A program made the position numbers and the translations under genes. A stretch of DNA of 64,000 nucleotides, taken from NCBI GenBank assembly GCA_036365455.1, contig JAWQUS010000032.1:17740001-17804000 (forward strand). Reading direction: 5' to 3'. This DNA comes from Macrosoma leucophasiata. Taxonomy: Eukaryota > Arthropoda > Insecta > Lepidoptera > Hedylidae. The notes beneath the pieces are model-generated. The model was not told where the DNA came from. It saw only the letters and a program-made list of their open reading frames with translations, and searched no databases. This document shows, one piece after another, positions 29,931 through 40,310 of the stretch (the stretch's first letter is position 1; the number at the start of each line of letters is the position of its first letter).

Positions 29931-31208
29931 CTATCGGCCTTCTATATAAGTTGAGAGCTCTATCTCTTCTGGCAGCTCTGTGATGTTCACATCGAAGCGG
30001 TCTTGAACTTCATTCAGGATTTTTGCATCGCCCTCATCAGACACCATTGTGATCGCCAAGCCTTTGGTACCGAAACGGCCAGCGCGTGCCACTCTATGTA
30101 AATATGTGTCAGAGTCTTCCGGCATGTCATAGTTGAATACAATATTCACTCGCTCAATATCCATGCCTCGGCCAAACAGGTTGGTTGCAACAAGAATCCT
30201 CTTCTGAAAATCTTTGAATTGCTGATAACGAGAGAGTCGCTCGTCCTGTGTCATGTTCCGGTGGATGCCGATGGCTGGGAAGTTCTGATCAGTGAGCAAT
30301 TGAGCAAGGGCTATACATCTCTGTACAGATTTAACAAAAATTACAACTTGATTAAATTCCAATACATCTAGAAGTTCAAATAGTTTCTTATTCTTCTCAT
30401 TTTCCTTAAGTTTAACATAATGCTGTTGTAGACCGTGCAGAGTCAGTTTAGCTTCATCATCGACATACACCTCCATAGGGTCCTGCATGAACTTTTTGCA
30501 CACCGGGCGAATCTCTTTACTTAATGTAGCAGAGAACATCATCACTTGCTTCCCATGTGGAGTATTCCGGAAGATCTCCTGTACATCTCGTCTCATATCT
30601 AAAGATTCCAACATCTTATCACACTCATCCAGGATAAAGTGCTTGAGGTGCTTCAAATTGAGCTTCTTACTGTTGACTAGAGCGAGGATCCTGCCCGGAG
30701 TCCCCACTACGATGTGCGGGCAAGCAGTCTTCAGCACTTCTTCATCCTTTTGTATGGGCATACCACCGAAAAAGACCGATACTCGCACTCCCGCCATGTA
30801 CTTCGAAAAACGCTCGTACTCCTTGCTGATTTGGAAAGCTAACTCGCGGGTGTGGCACATCACAAGCACGTAGACGTGGTTCTCCGAGGGTTCCAACTGC
30901 TGCAGCGTTGCTAACACGAACACCGCAGTCTTACCCATACCGGACTTCGCTTGGCAAAGAATATCCATGCCCAGCACGGCCTGCGGGATACATTCGTGTT
31001 GAACCTCCGAAGGATGCTCGAACCCGCAGTCCACGATAGCTCTCAAAATCTCGGGCTTCAGTAAGAAATCTCTGAAACCGGAGCTGTGGATCGACACATA
31101 CGATCCTTTAACCTCTTTTTTTGGCGCCGCTTCCGTCGCTCCGTCGGCGGTCTGCTGATCCGCTTGTTCTTCATCCTCGTAGTCGAGAAGATCGTCGTTG
31201 TCAGCCAT
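29931..31208 (-). CDS. Hel25E: DEAD-box RNA helicase UAP56 / Hel25E / DDX39B
   Basis: 425 codons, single exon. UAP56 acts in spliceosome assembly and, as part of TREX, in mRNA export; it works in the nucleus. All helicase motifs are visible: Walker A AKSGMGKT at 87-94, CHTRELAFQ at 118-126, TPGR at 170-173, the diagnostic DECD (instead of DEAD) at 194-197, SAT at 226-228, IFVKSV at 290-295, [10 protein letters not shown] at 341-350 and [10 protein letters not shown] at 371-380. The acidic N-terminus [11 protein letters not shown] contains the family's conserved LLDYE. Length matches the human protein (428). The ATG at 31208 gives the conserved N-terminus [15 protein letters not shown] single exon is unusual for a conserved housekeeping helicase, but the frame is intact and the codon pattern shows no decay. 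Confidence 0.97.
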   Translation of the reverse strand: MADNDDLLDYEDEEQADQQTADGATEAAPKKEVKGSYVSIHSSGFRDFLLKPEILRAIVDCGFEHPSEVQHECIPQAVLGMDILCQAKSGMGKTAVFVLATLQQLEPSENHVYVLVMCHTRELAFQISKEYERFSKYMAGVRVSVFFGGMPIQKDEEVLKTACPHIVVGTPGRILALVNSKKLNLKHLKHFILDECDKMLESLDMRRDVQEIFRNTPHGKQVMMFSATLSKEIRPVCKKFMQDPMEVYVDDEAKLTLHGLQQHYVKLKENEKNKKLFELLDVLEFNQVVIFVKSVQRCIALAQLLTDQNFPAIGIHRNMTQDERLSRYQQFKDFQKRILVATNLFGRGMDIERVNIVFNYDMPEDSDTYLHRVARAGRFGTKGLAITMVSDEGDAKILNEVQDRFDVNITELPEEIELSTYIEGR

Positions 31209-32705
31209 GATTTTGTATTTACTATACTAATAAATGCCGATTTGGACGTATTTGTGCGTATTAGCACGTGAATTAGCTCTTGAAAAATTTATTTCACAAT
31301 AATGGCGTCCCAAACGGCAATAGAACGACAGATAATTAATAAAAATAATGCGTCAATCACAAGAAGCTTGTAGGTAAAAATGGAGTCAACACTCCGAACA
31401 AGAGTCAAATAACTACATATATCTATCCTCCTCTTGGGGGGCCGACCTCTCTTTTTAGTGTGATCTGTGGTATGGCTATCTTTTTATTTATATCTCCTAC
31501 GAAACTTTGTAAAAGAAACACCACAGTTACAAACATGATAAACATTACTGCATAATTTATTTACAACTTATTAAATGTATTCAATTAACTGTTTTAAAAA
31601 TTATTAATAATATATCTCACATTGACTATTTTGAGTTAATGTATCAGTTGAAATTATACACCGACTTCTATGGACTGTACGGAAATACATAGCACGGCAA
31701 CATTGAATCTGCTTATCAGTAATGTCAAAATCAGATCGGTCTAATATGGCGGATGTTTACTATTTAGTTTTTATGTTTTCGTTGTGTTTTCGATTGTAAT
31801 TCGTTAAAGTTTGTAGCAATGGTAAATAATTGCATAGTCGGAGGTTGTGCTAGCTTATGGCATCCAGGAAGTGACCAAAGATTTCACGTGAACAAGTGTT
31901 TGAATCGTAATTTCTGTGTCGAATCACTGTAGACATATTCTTGTTTTCGCTTAATATCTTGCTAAAATTATAAGTCAGTGTTTTAAACAAATTAATGAAT
32001 GTTAATTTTAGTAATTTCTAATAGTCTTACATTGATTTATGCAATTTAAAAGAGGTGTCTATCGTATCGTTATCAGTAGTGTTGAAGTAGTGTGACAATA
32101 AAATTTTATTAATTGAGAATGTCTTATAGACAATCAAAATAAAATCGACTTTTTTTGAAAATACGAACTAACATATATTATTTTCAATCAAACTAAATAA
32201 ACTATGCCCGGGTAGGTATATAGTATCTAAGGGTATATAATTTTCTCTTTGCTTGAGAGGCTAACCCGAGCGTGAAGTTACAAGTTGTATTTCATCCATA
32301 GATTTAAGTAGATAATAAATCTATGATTTCATCCTCGAAATTTTAGAACAATAACTTTAAGTAGTATGTGTTAATAATTCAATAATGCAAGACGTTTGCA
32401 GAAAAAAATATTTTTTTATTGATTATGTTATACTTTAATGTATACATTAAAATCTAAACTTACATTGTAAACCACTATACACTTTGTTAATAAATTGATT
32501 ATAATGGCTGTAAGTCCATTTTATTTTATCCCTATTTTCCTTAAGCTTAATTTAAAATCATGGGCTCGTAGCTGTCTGTGGAACTCATTTCACTATGGAT
32601 TTCTGTAAAAATAATCAACTAGAAAATAGAATCATCGCCACACCCATATAGTATGTACACATAGTATGATACCATGGAATATTTCAAATTTAATGTTTAA
32701 TTATT
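31209..32705. other. Intergenic upstream of UAP56
   Basis: AT-rich with no supported gene apart from the short THAP-like start at 31819-31932. Confidence 0.45.
31819..31932 (+). pseudogene. THAP-like N-terminal fragment
   Basis: The frame starts MVNNCIVGGCASLWHPGSDQ and includes RFHVNKC, then stops after 37 codons. The C-x4-C near the start Met and the FH pair fit the first half of a THAP domain. No CxxH half or continuing exon was found. It could be a first exon of a gene with distant exons, or a relic. Confidence 0.3.
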
Positions 32706-32714
32706 TCAAGTTGA

Positions 32715-32883
32715 ACGTACGGCACCGTAATTGCCAGGACCAGAGGCATAACACCTTAGGCCTCAGGGGTCGATTAATCTACACTTCGACCTTGGTCTTT
32801 GTGTGGGTGTCTATAGGCTGCAGTCATCACTAAACATCAATGTGGACTGCTAGCTTGTTTGCCACTTCCATTACATAAAAAAA
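32715..32883 (+). repeat. SINE-A, 5'-truncated
   Basis: CGTACGGCACCGTAATTGCC ... CTATAGGCTGCAGTCATCAC ... CCATTACATAAAAAAA. Confidence 0.8.
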
Positions 32884-33519
32884 TGCGATTTACCACAATT
32901 CTATATATATTTTGGCACGGACGTATTATTAGTTTCATCGACCGACATAGTGAGCGTATAAAGTGGGTAGTCGAGCAACGAAACAACGAATTACACAATT
33001 AATTACACTCACAAGTCACTGTACACAACCACAACACAATATCAGACCGAAACGACAAAAACAGTTCCTAGCTTGGAGGAGAACTTATCACGAGAACGAT
33101 CAAATGGTAAGTCAGCCTTGATCCGACCTCCCTCCAACGGCTAGGCTCTGTTGTAGCACGAAGTTAGTTGCAACATGGCGACGGTAGCGCCCTTTACCGG
33201 AACTCGTGCTTTGTCAGTTATCGGTCCGTACTAGTGACCGTCTCCGACACACATATATATATATTGTTAAACACTCTTAAATTAATATTTTTACCAACGT
33301 AGGTAGGCTTACATAGCTTACTATCCGTTATAATTTGACATTTCATCCATATATTAACTCTCTCAACCGTTCCTTAATATACGTACGGATGTTGGTAAGT
33401 TATTGGAACCCGGCCCCAGTAATGTCATCTTACCGGAAAGAAGAAGGTTTTAACGGACTGTTATAATGGGATTGTTCGTATCAACTGAGATCTTCGAAAT
33501 CCTTAACTATCATCTATAG
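32884..33519. other. Intergenic, no gene
   Basis: A short GC-richer part at 33060-33240 has no recognised identity. Confidence 0.4.
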
Positions 33520-33655
33520 AGGCAGATCATCTTAAGCCTCAGGGGTGGCAACGCATCTGCACATTTACTACTGGTTTTTGTGTAGGTGTCTCTAGGCTAC
33601 AGTCGTCACTAATCATCCGTGCTGCATGTTTGTCATCTTCGTTACATAAAAAAAA
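33520..33655 (+). repeat. SINE-A, 5'-truncated, diverged
   Basis: AGAGGCAGATCATCTTAAGCC ... GTGTAGGTGTCTCTAGGCTA ... CGTTACATAAAAAAAA. Confidence 0.7.
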
Positions 33656-34177
33656 ATATATGTATAGTTATGTTATGTGTCAAAATTACGGGATTTTTAT
33701 CATTAAGCTATCGATAGCGTGCACGGGTGTAGGAAAGTTTTAATGGGATTTAATGCAATGTAAAGTATTTTTTAGTGCTCCTCCGAGACTTCATAGGAAG
33801 GTCCTACTCCCCATTAGTTCACTGGACATCGCATCAACTTCCATAAGGAACCATCTCATCATCGTCATCCTCCATAAATAAATTCATTCACTATGTTAGA
33901 GATTTATGGAATGAGCAGTTGTAATGTATTTTTAATATTACTTGATCAATGGCGTTATAGGTTAAAGTCTATATTATAGCTGTCTCTTTGCCAAACTAAA
34001 AGAAAAAAAACCATTTAGTCATCTTAAAAAAAAATCACAGTCATGTCCCAGGAAAATTGTAACTTTATGGTTACCCTACTTAGAAAGAGACGGCCTGCCC
34101 CCAGAGAGAGGGATAGCTATATTTAGGTTTGCTTCAAATAGGTATTTAAAGTGTGGTCTCCATTTTTACCTTCAAGC
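33656..34177. other. Intergenic, no gene
   Basis: Nothing recognised. Confidence 0.4.
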
Positions 34178-34592
34178 TTTTTTTTTTTTTTTTTTGTTAT
34201 TATGGCGTCGCTATTACGCATATTGCCAGTGTCAAGTAAAACGATATTTCTTAATTATATAGGCAGCGTAAAAGTTAGTATAATATAGTCATCAAGTATA
34301 ATATGTAAGTATCAAGTATATAAGTTATCAAGTATAATAAGTCAGTCGAGTGAGTTACAATCAAGTTATTCGAGTAAAGCGATGGCTACTTTACCAGAAC
34401 ATTTACAATGTAGTTTTGGAGGCAACCTGAAAGGTCGTATTTTCGCACTGCTATTCTATTTCACTATACACGGGCACTGTAATAAACCTATATCAAACAA
34501 AATGCCACCAATTTTATTCAATATAACTTACACCCAGAAAGTGAAATAAAATAAGAGCACCATACGCCTCTTTCAAGGTTCCCGCCAAAACT
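34178..34592 (-). repeat. Retroposon K, copy 2 with polyA tail
   Basis: In minus sense it runs from GTTTTGGCGGGAACCTTGAA to CATAATAACAAAA and a run of about 20 A. It is collinear with 5520-5947. A probable target duplication TCAAGCTT flanks it (at about 34172 and 34598), which with the A-tail supports target-primed retroposition. Confidence 0.78.
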
Positions 34593-34605
34593 CACCTCAA
34601 GCTTC

Positions 34606-35250
34606 TTGGTCACTTGGTCAATCAGTTGTTTCTCCACAGATAATGTAGGACATGTAAGTATTCATTTGTTCGCGACTCGATACATCGACTGGTAGGTATC
34701 GATGCGTTTATTATATTAAATAAAGAATTTTAATGTACGTTTAAGAAAAATGTCAAGAAAATATGCCGAACTGAGAAAAAGTTAAGAAAGTATAAATTTG
34801 AAAGAAATGTACGTTAGTAAGAATAAAAAGAAATAGATATAATTAAGTAGGTACTTACAACAAATTAATTTTAATAGGGACCTGTGCCGGATACATGAAT
34901 GTTTATTTTTGTTTATGTTGAATTCTTATTTTTTTGGTACAAGTTTAAGATTAAGACCCAGGGTTAAGACTTTAAAGACTAATAACATTTTCATACACTA
35001 GTTCTCACCATTCGCGACGACGACAACGTTGTTTAGCATTTTTAATCTTACTCAGCTTTTGTAATGCATCATTATCTTTAGAGATATAAAGTATAATATA
35101 TATATGTACCTATATATTAAGAATATGAATGCTTTAACATGTTTTTTTTTTGTTGTGTCTACCACTACAATAATATTTATAATCGATTATTTGAATCGAT
35201 TCTGCACATCTTAAGTAGAATACAGACTAGAGTTAGAGTTAAAATAATTA
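34606..35250. other. Intergenic, no gene
   Basis: AT-rich; nothing recognised. Confidence 0.4.
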
Positions 35251-35254
35251 ATTT

Positions 35255-35477
35255 ACTTGCCGCTAAATGGTAGTGTTCAGCACTATCGTGTTCCGGTCAG
35301 GTGGTAATGTACGGCTCTGTAATTTCCGGCACAGAGACATAACACCTTAGGCCTCAGGAATGGTAACGCATCTGCATTTTGACCTTGGTCTTTGTGTGGG
35401 TGTCTATAGGCTGCAGTCATCACTTAACATCAATGTGAACTGCATGCTTGTTTACCATTTCCATTACAAAAAAATAA
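35255..35477 (+). repeat. SINE-A, lacks only the head
   Basis: ACTTGCCGCTAAATGGTAGT ... ACCTTAGGCCTCAGGAATGG ... CCATTACAAAAAAATAAAA. Confidence 0.85.
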
Positions 35478-35799
35478 AATAAAGAAATATAGTTCGGCCC
35501 TGAGGGAATGGAAGAGTCAAAGGAGTTCGACCCTTAGCTGCCCCGCCGCAGTCCCACCACGTCCTTACCATAGACTAGTATGTCCTTACCAGCGGGACCA
35601 GTACAGGCAAGAGCGTCGCCAGTAGATTATCAAGTGGAGGGGCAGATTCACAATCTTTTTTTTTTTAAATTGTTTAACGTCCACGGATTCAAGTTCTTAA
35701 CAGCCAATCTTCAGTAATTTTTATCTTCATTTCTTATGATAATGAATATCCATATGGAAGATGACGATGATTGGATGCTTCCATGTGGAATATGATGAG

Positions 35800-35990
35800 A
35801 TGGCTCCAGTAAAGTGATGGGGACTTTACTAGGAGATTTTACGAAGTTTTGGAGGCAACATGAAAAATCACTTTTCACTTCATAATATCACTTTCCTACA
35901 CCCGTGAACGTTACAGAATGTTTTATAATAAAAATCACGCAGCGACACAAGTCTTTTCCGCGTTCCCGCCAAAACCTGAGATTCACAATC
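35800..35990 (-). repeat. Retroposon K relative, diverged
   Basis: Ends CGCGTTCCCGCCAAAACC (the K head inverted) and contains GTTTTGGAGGCAACATGAAA, matching the middle of K with many differences and a deletion. Confidence 0.5.
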
Positions 35991-37020
35991 AGAGGAATTA
36001 GGGAAGAGAAGTATGGGTAAAGGAAGGCAGGTGGGCCGTGCCAACCCCAAAATAGTCTGGTTTTAACCAAATAAAAAAGGTTGAAATAGGTGCCATTATT
36101 GCTGTTTAAAATAAGATGTGGTACCCTCCCTTTAAAATATCTTTAGATACGCCCACGAGAGGAAGAGGGTAAAAGGCACATAATCCAGATAATCGGCACA
36201 GACCCTACTCGTAAAAAGGGATCATGATAACAAACTAGGAAGGACAGGTATAGGATTAAATAATGAAGCATAGTCGTCCCATCGTTTATTGCAATATCAA
36301 ATTAAACTTATCACTTAATCGAAAGGTTTTATTTTTATCAAAATCTAACTGAACAGATCACAGTCAAAAATGAAAATCTATTGTTTCTACTTAAAAACTA
36401 CCACTACGTTTAAATTAATACACACAAACATTTGAATTTAAAATTGAATTGATCAAATTTGAACAAATTGTCATTCACACTATGAAAATATTTAGTTTAA
36501 CTATCTTACCAAAATAATAATAACGAACATTTAAAAAATATAAAAATATTCCATAATAATTAGTATTTAACTTCATTCTTATCTTAAATAGAAACTACAA
36601 AATGCTACGTAACAAAGTTCTAATTGCAAACATATTAAATTAAATGTTGCCAACATAATAATGCGAGCACGGTTCCAGTTTTCAGAAGTCGATTTACCAC
36701 TCTTTCACAGTAAAATGACAGATGACGTCATCACGCCAAACATCTCACGTTTATTATATCTGTCAAATCCATCTAAAAGCGGAACCGGCTGTGCCCGGTG
36801 TCTTCTTTATGTATTAACCTCGTTCTATTCAGAAGATACGAAGGTGGCAAGCGAGCATGCAGTTTTCAGAATCAAATCAATGAAATCCGTAAAATATCAA
36901 ATGTATTTCCTAATTTGATATATTTTTTTGCTTCTTGTTTGTAAAAATCTATTCAATTTGTCTCCAATTATTGGTTACCAGCATTACTTCAGTGTTACTG
37001 GATACTTACCACCTCTATTG
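35991..37020. other. Intergenic, no gene
   Basis: AT-rich. A 30-bp SINE-A tail-like piece is at 36842-36870. No conserved coding sequence recognised. Confidence 0.4.
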
Positions 37021-37138
37021 TATATACGAGTACGTAATGAAATAGGATAACAGTGCCAAAACACGACCATTCTTCTTCATTCAAAACTTAATTGTAATTA
37101 TTCTGGTAAAGTTGCCATCGCTTTACTCGATAGGATTT
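37020..37138 (+). repeat. Retroposon K fragment
   Basis: GAAATAGGATAACAGTGCCAAAACACGACC ... TTCTGGTAAAGTTGCCATCG matches the centre of K copy 1 around 5675-5760. Confidence 0.6.
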
Positions 37139-37250
37139 ATTCTTCACTCGCGAGCTGGTCTTCGACTTGGTGAAATCGAACTCGTCGTCGTCTCATCGTC
37201 CGAGGAGTTCTGATTAGGGGTAGATAGAACCCTTGATGCTACATTCAGTT
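37139..37250 (-). pseudogene. Decayed copy of part of the nucleoredoxin-like last exon
   Basis: TTCACTCGCGAGCTGGTCTT is shared with 37776-37795, and similarity continues for about 110 bp to ATGCTACATTC versus ATGCTGCATTC. In minus sense the copy reads ECSIK ... then a stop, then SKTSSRVK, with a frame change. It lies about 280 bp beyond the stop codon of the intact exon. Confidence 0.8.
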
Positions 37251-37524
37251 AAAGGACGGCGACGTGCAACGCTATGTGTTTTATTATGACAAAGGATCCC
37301 ATTGCAGGACGTCTTTTGTCTCAAGGTACAAAAAAGATTCACTTCTGTGCTTCCAGCATTTTTAAGAGGCTTTTGTAAGTCATGATTAAACTAACATTGC
37401 TGTAGTGTATAAAAGCATAAGTATCATTTCCAAACCTATTCAACGAAAAATTATAGTGGCAACAGATATGCTGCAGAAATTGAGATCCTCCTTCGGATAG
37501 GTTGCTAGAGATATTAGAAGTAAA

Positions 37525-39557
37525 CTAACATTTTTCGCTATAAGGCTTCAACGGCTTGAAATCTGCGTTCCCACTGAGGTAGGCGTCTACAAAGTTCTGC
37601 ACAGAGTCAGTAGTGATCTCATCTCCATTCTTCATAGTGACCATCCGTTGCTTGGGGAAGTCTATAGCTGTTAGCAAGGGAACAGCATCATCTAGGCCTA
37701 TATGTTCGCGAATCATATCAGCGCTGTCCGTGCCATCGATGCCTATATAGAACATCACATGCTTGAAGGATTTTTTCTTCACTCGCGAGCTGGTCTTCGA
37801 TGTGGTGTAATCGAAGTCCATGGTCTCGTCGTCTGAGGAGTTCTGGTAGGGGCAGAACCCTGGGAACTGGATGCTGCATTCCTCGTAGTAGGACTCCGCT
37901 GACGGTGTTAGTACTGATTCGGAGAACTCGATCTCTGAGTCTTCATCGTCTGGAAGGAAATAATTTAATTTTTAGCCATATTAATAACGTTTGTATTGAA
38001 ATAGAGCAACACCGGAGGGGAGTAGCAGGCATATGCAGGCTTTCCCCTCTGTCAAAGTACAAGCCCAAATGGGCCTATACCTGTCGCCTAGATGTTTAAA
38101 TGTGTGCGTGAAATTGTTTCTGTATTTTGTTAAAGTCAAGGTGTGAGTTTCGTAGTAATTGACGATTTTTGTAGTGTGCGTGTGTGTCGCACGCATTTCC
38201 CCCCGCAAAAAATGACAGACTGTTTTGCATCGGTAATACATGCTTTGGCTACTCCCCTCCGGTCCGCCGCGACCGGTGGGCCGCGTTGCTCTATGTATTG
38301 AATAGTATATTTTATTCTTCGTGCTAATGGTAATTAAAATGCATTTACCAATAAATAATATGATTGCTGGATGTCGCGCCATTTTGAGCAATGCTTGCTC
38401 GGTCAGGACCGACACCGGACGCTGTCCCCACGGGAAGTTCTGAAAATAAACCATACCATATTTATAAGATTGATGAATATAATGTAATGTAATGTAATAT
38501 AAATGTAGCAAGGAAGGAGGAAGGTCCTTCCTTCCTCCGAAAATAGTTTACAAGGAAAAGGTACAAGAAAAAAATAGTTTGGGATCCTCTGGTTTAGGGC
38601 ATGTATTGCCGATTTTTACTATCATATTATCAAGTTCGTGGCGTTATCGCTATACATACGATATAATGTGGTGACCATGTAGTGAAAAAAAAAACAAATA
38701 TTTTTACTTTTCCAGGCAGAGGTAAATGCATGCATTCAAGCATACATGCAAACACCCACGATTCGCCGGTTACGTTTTGCCCCATGTAACAGGTGGCGAG
38801 CCTGTTGCCATCTCCGGGCACATTACCAAACTTCGAGGTACTGAGAAATTTCCAGAAAATTGAAAAATCCGAATAAAACCAGAGATAAAGGACTTTACAC
38901 CATTATCTCTGATAACCCACGACCCGGGAATCGAACCCAGGACCTCAGCGTAGTAGTAGTGGCCTGCTACCACTAGGCTACCGAGGCAGTTAAAAATTAA
39001 GTTCTAAAATTCACTTTTAGCAAATAGGTACAAACTCTTCCCATAGGATCGGCAGCGAGGTGTTGTATGCTGTTGACGACCAACACGAGGGCTGGAATAC
39101 CACACATTAAAAACTTTTTGCTCTAAAGTTTCTATATACCTATATAGTAGGGCCAGCGGATTGGCAGTAAGAAACTGCTTCAGTACTCAGTATTCTACTG
39201 CCAGCAAGTGACTTCTGCAAGGCTGATGTGCTGGGTTAGGGCCCCGGGTTAAAGGGTAAACTAAGTTTATTGGATTCTTTGTAAGTTTCCCAGACTTAAG
39301 GGTGTCAGCCATGTCAATAAACTCTTCAACTCCAAAGTTTCACATTACATACCAGGCCTAAAGGATCGGAAGCGAGGTGTTGTCTGCCGTTGGAAGTGAG
39401 GACGGTGCCGGTGGCATCAGCCAGCACGAGCGCGGGGATGCCGGCCACGCCGAGTGCCGCCGGCAGTGCCAACCGCTCTTCAGTCGCGCCCCATGGCACG
39501 CATAGCGCGTCGCACGACGACACTGATGCCACCGTCCGTTTGTACGATTGTTCTGAT
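37525..39557 (-). CDS. Nucleoredoxin-like protein, 3' three exons (partial gene)
   Basis: Exons on the minus strand: 39557-39353, 38439-38349 and 37949-37525 (stop). Splice sites and phases fit (AG/GT, codons split correctly). The protein part has about 240 residues. The first exon reads SEQSYKRTVASV and GVAGIPALVLADATG, the second thioredoxin-like fold of nucleoredoxin after its CPPC motif. The second exon is NFPWGQRPVSVL, the typical FPW-x-PKP linker. The last has AVPLLTAIDFPKQR and a C-terminal TTDSVQNFVDAYLSG, resembling the terminal thioredoxin-like domain. Nucleoredoxins are redox regulators (for example of Dishevelled in Wnt signalling). The exon with the redox-active cysteines was not found in the window, so activity cannot be judged. 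The last exon carries an acidic, Ser-rich insert before the final fold. Confidence 0.8.
38001..38294. mobile_element. MITE I, copy 1, in the nucleoredoxin-like intron
   Basis: The ends ATAGAGCAAC and GTTGCTCTAT are perfectly inverted, and an inner ACCGGAGGGGAGTAGC is inverted near the other end (GCTACTCCCCTCCGGT). The 8-bp duplication GTATTGAA is at 37993-38000 and 38295-38302. An 8-bp target site is typical of hAT-type elements. The second copy is at 54309-54599. Confidence 0.88.
38705..38993 (-). repeat. SINE-C, nearly complete, in the nucleoredoxin-like intron
   Basis: Minus sense: TGCCTCGGTAGCCTAGTGGTAGCA head, CTGGGTTCGATTCCCGGGTC B-box, ATCAGAGATAAT, GTTTGGTAATGTGCCCGGAG, and a 3' end cut at TTTACCTCTGC. 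Confidence 0.85.
39040..39110 (-). pseudogene. Degenerate copy of nucleoredoxin-like exon 39353-39557
   Basis: The minus strand reads CGIPALVLVVNSIQHLAADP, against GIPALVLADATG...SNGRQHLASDP in the intact exon. The frame is open but lacks 8 codons (24 nt). A GTTTGT donor follows where the intact exon has GTATGT. It lies in the intron just after the intact exon, so it looks like an old tandem exon duplicate. Confidence 0.75.
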
Positions 39558-39954
39558 CTGGAAAAAGGAAATATAATAGCAGTGACTAGAAATGCAAGTT
39601 TTTACAGCTGTTCCAAAGAAACATATCGGCTAAAATATTGATTGGCAAGTTAATAAGAGGTGACGCAGAAAAACTCTCAATGTAGTGGTGGTCCTCAATG
39701 TGGGTCGTAGGGCCTGCAACCCTGAATAATGTGGGACCAAATAAAGAAGAAGTCAATTTACAATAAAATTTGTTAGTATGACGGTTAGTAGAAACTATTA
39801 GAAACATATTGAGAAGGATTATGGTCGCAGTACCGAAAGATATAATATATAATATCTTTGGCAGTAACTATTGAAAGGGGACTGTAACTTAGAGAAGAAG
39901 CAAACTGCTTGAAGATCTGACCAAATTAATATGATCGTGAAATAAGGTTAGGTT

Positions 39955-40310
39955 AAATGCTTCAGTAGCCTGGTGATAGCAAACTACTACTACTACGCTG
40001 GAGGTCCTGGGTTCGATTCCCGGGTCGGGGGCTATCAGAGATAACGGTTTGAAATTCTTTATCTCAGGTTCTATTGGGATTTTTCCATTTTCTGGAAGTT
40101 TCCCCGTACCTCGGAGTTTGGTAATGTGCCCGGAGATGGCAATAGGCTCGCCACCTGTTACTTGGGTCAAAACGACACCGGCGAATCTTGGGTGAAATGC
40201 TTCAATGCATGCATATATGCATTCAAGCATATCTATTCAATGAGGTAAATACCTCTGCCTAACCCTTCGGGGATTAAAGTTGGGGGCGTGAAGTTACGTT
40301 TTTAGATTTG
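39955..40310 (+). repeat. SINE-C, full-length reference copy
   Basis: tRNA-type head (TTCAGTAGCCTGGTGATAGC; GGGTTCGATTCCCGGGTCGG), body GGCTATCAGAGATAACGG ... GGAGTTTGGTAATGTGCCCG ... CACCGGCGAATCTTGGG, and tail CTCTGCCTAACCCTTCGGGG followed by GGCGTGAAGTTACG. The tail closely resembles the 3' end of the LINE at 45412-46889 (CTCTGCCTACCCCGTTAGGG, GGCGTGAAGATAC). Confidence 0.88.

Noticed and set aside
37981..38511. 176-codon open frame on the minus strand
   Set aside because: It is the nucleoredoxin-like exon 38349-38439 plus translation of MITE I; the MITE part is not coding.
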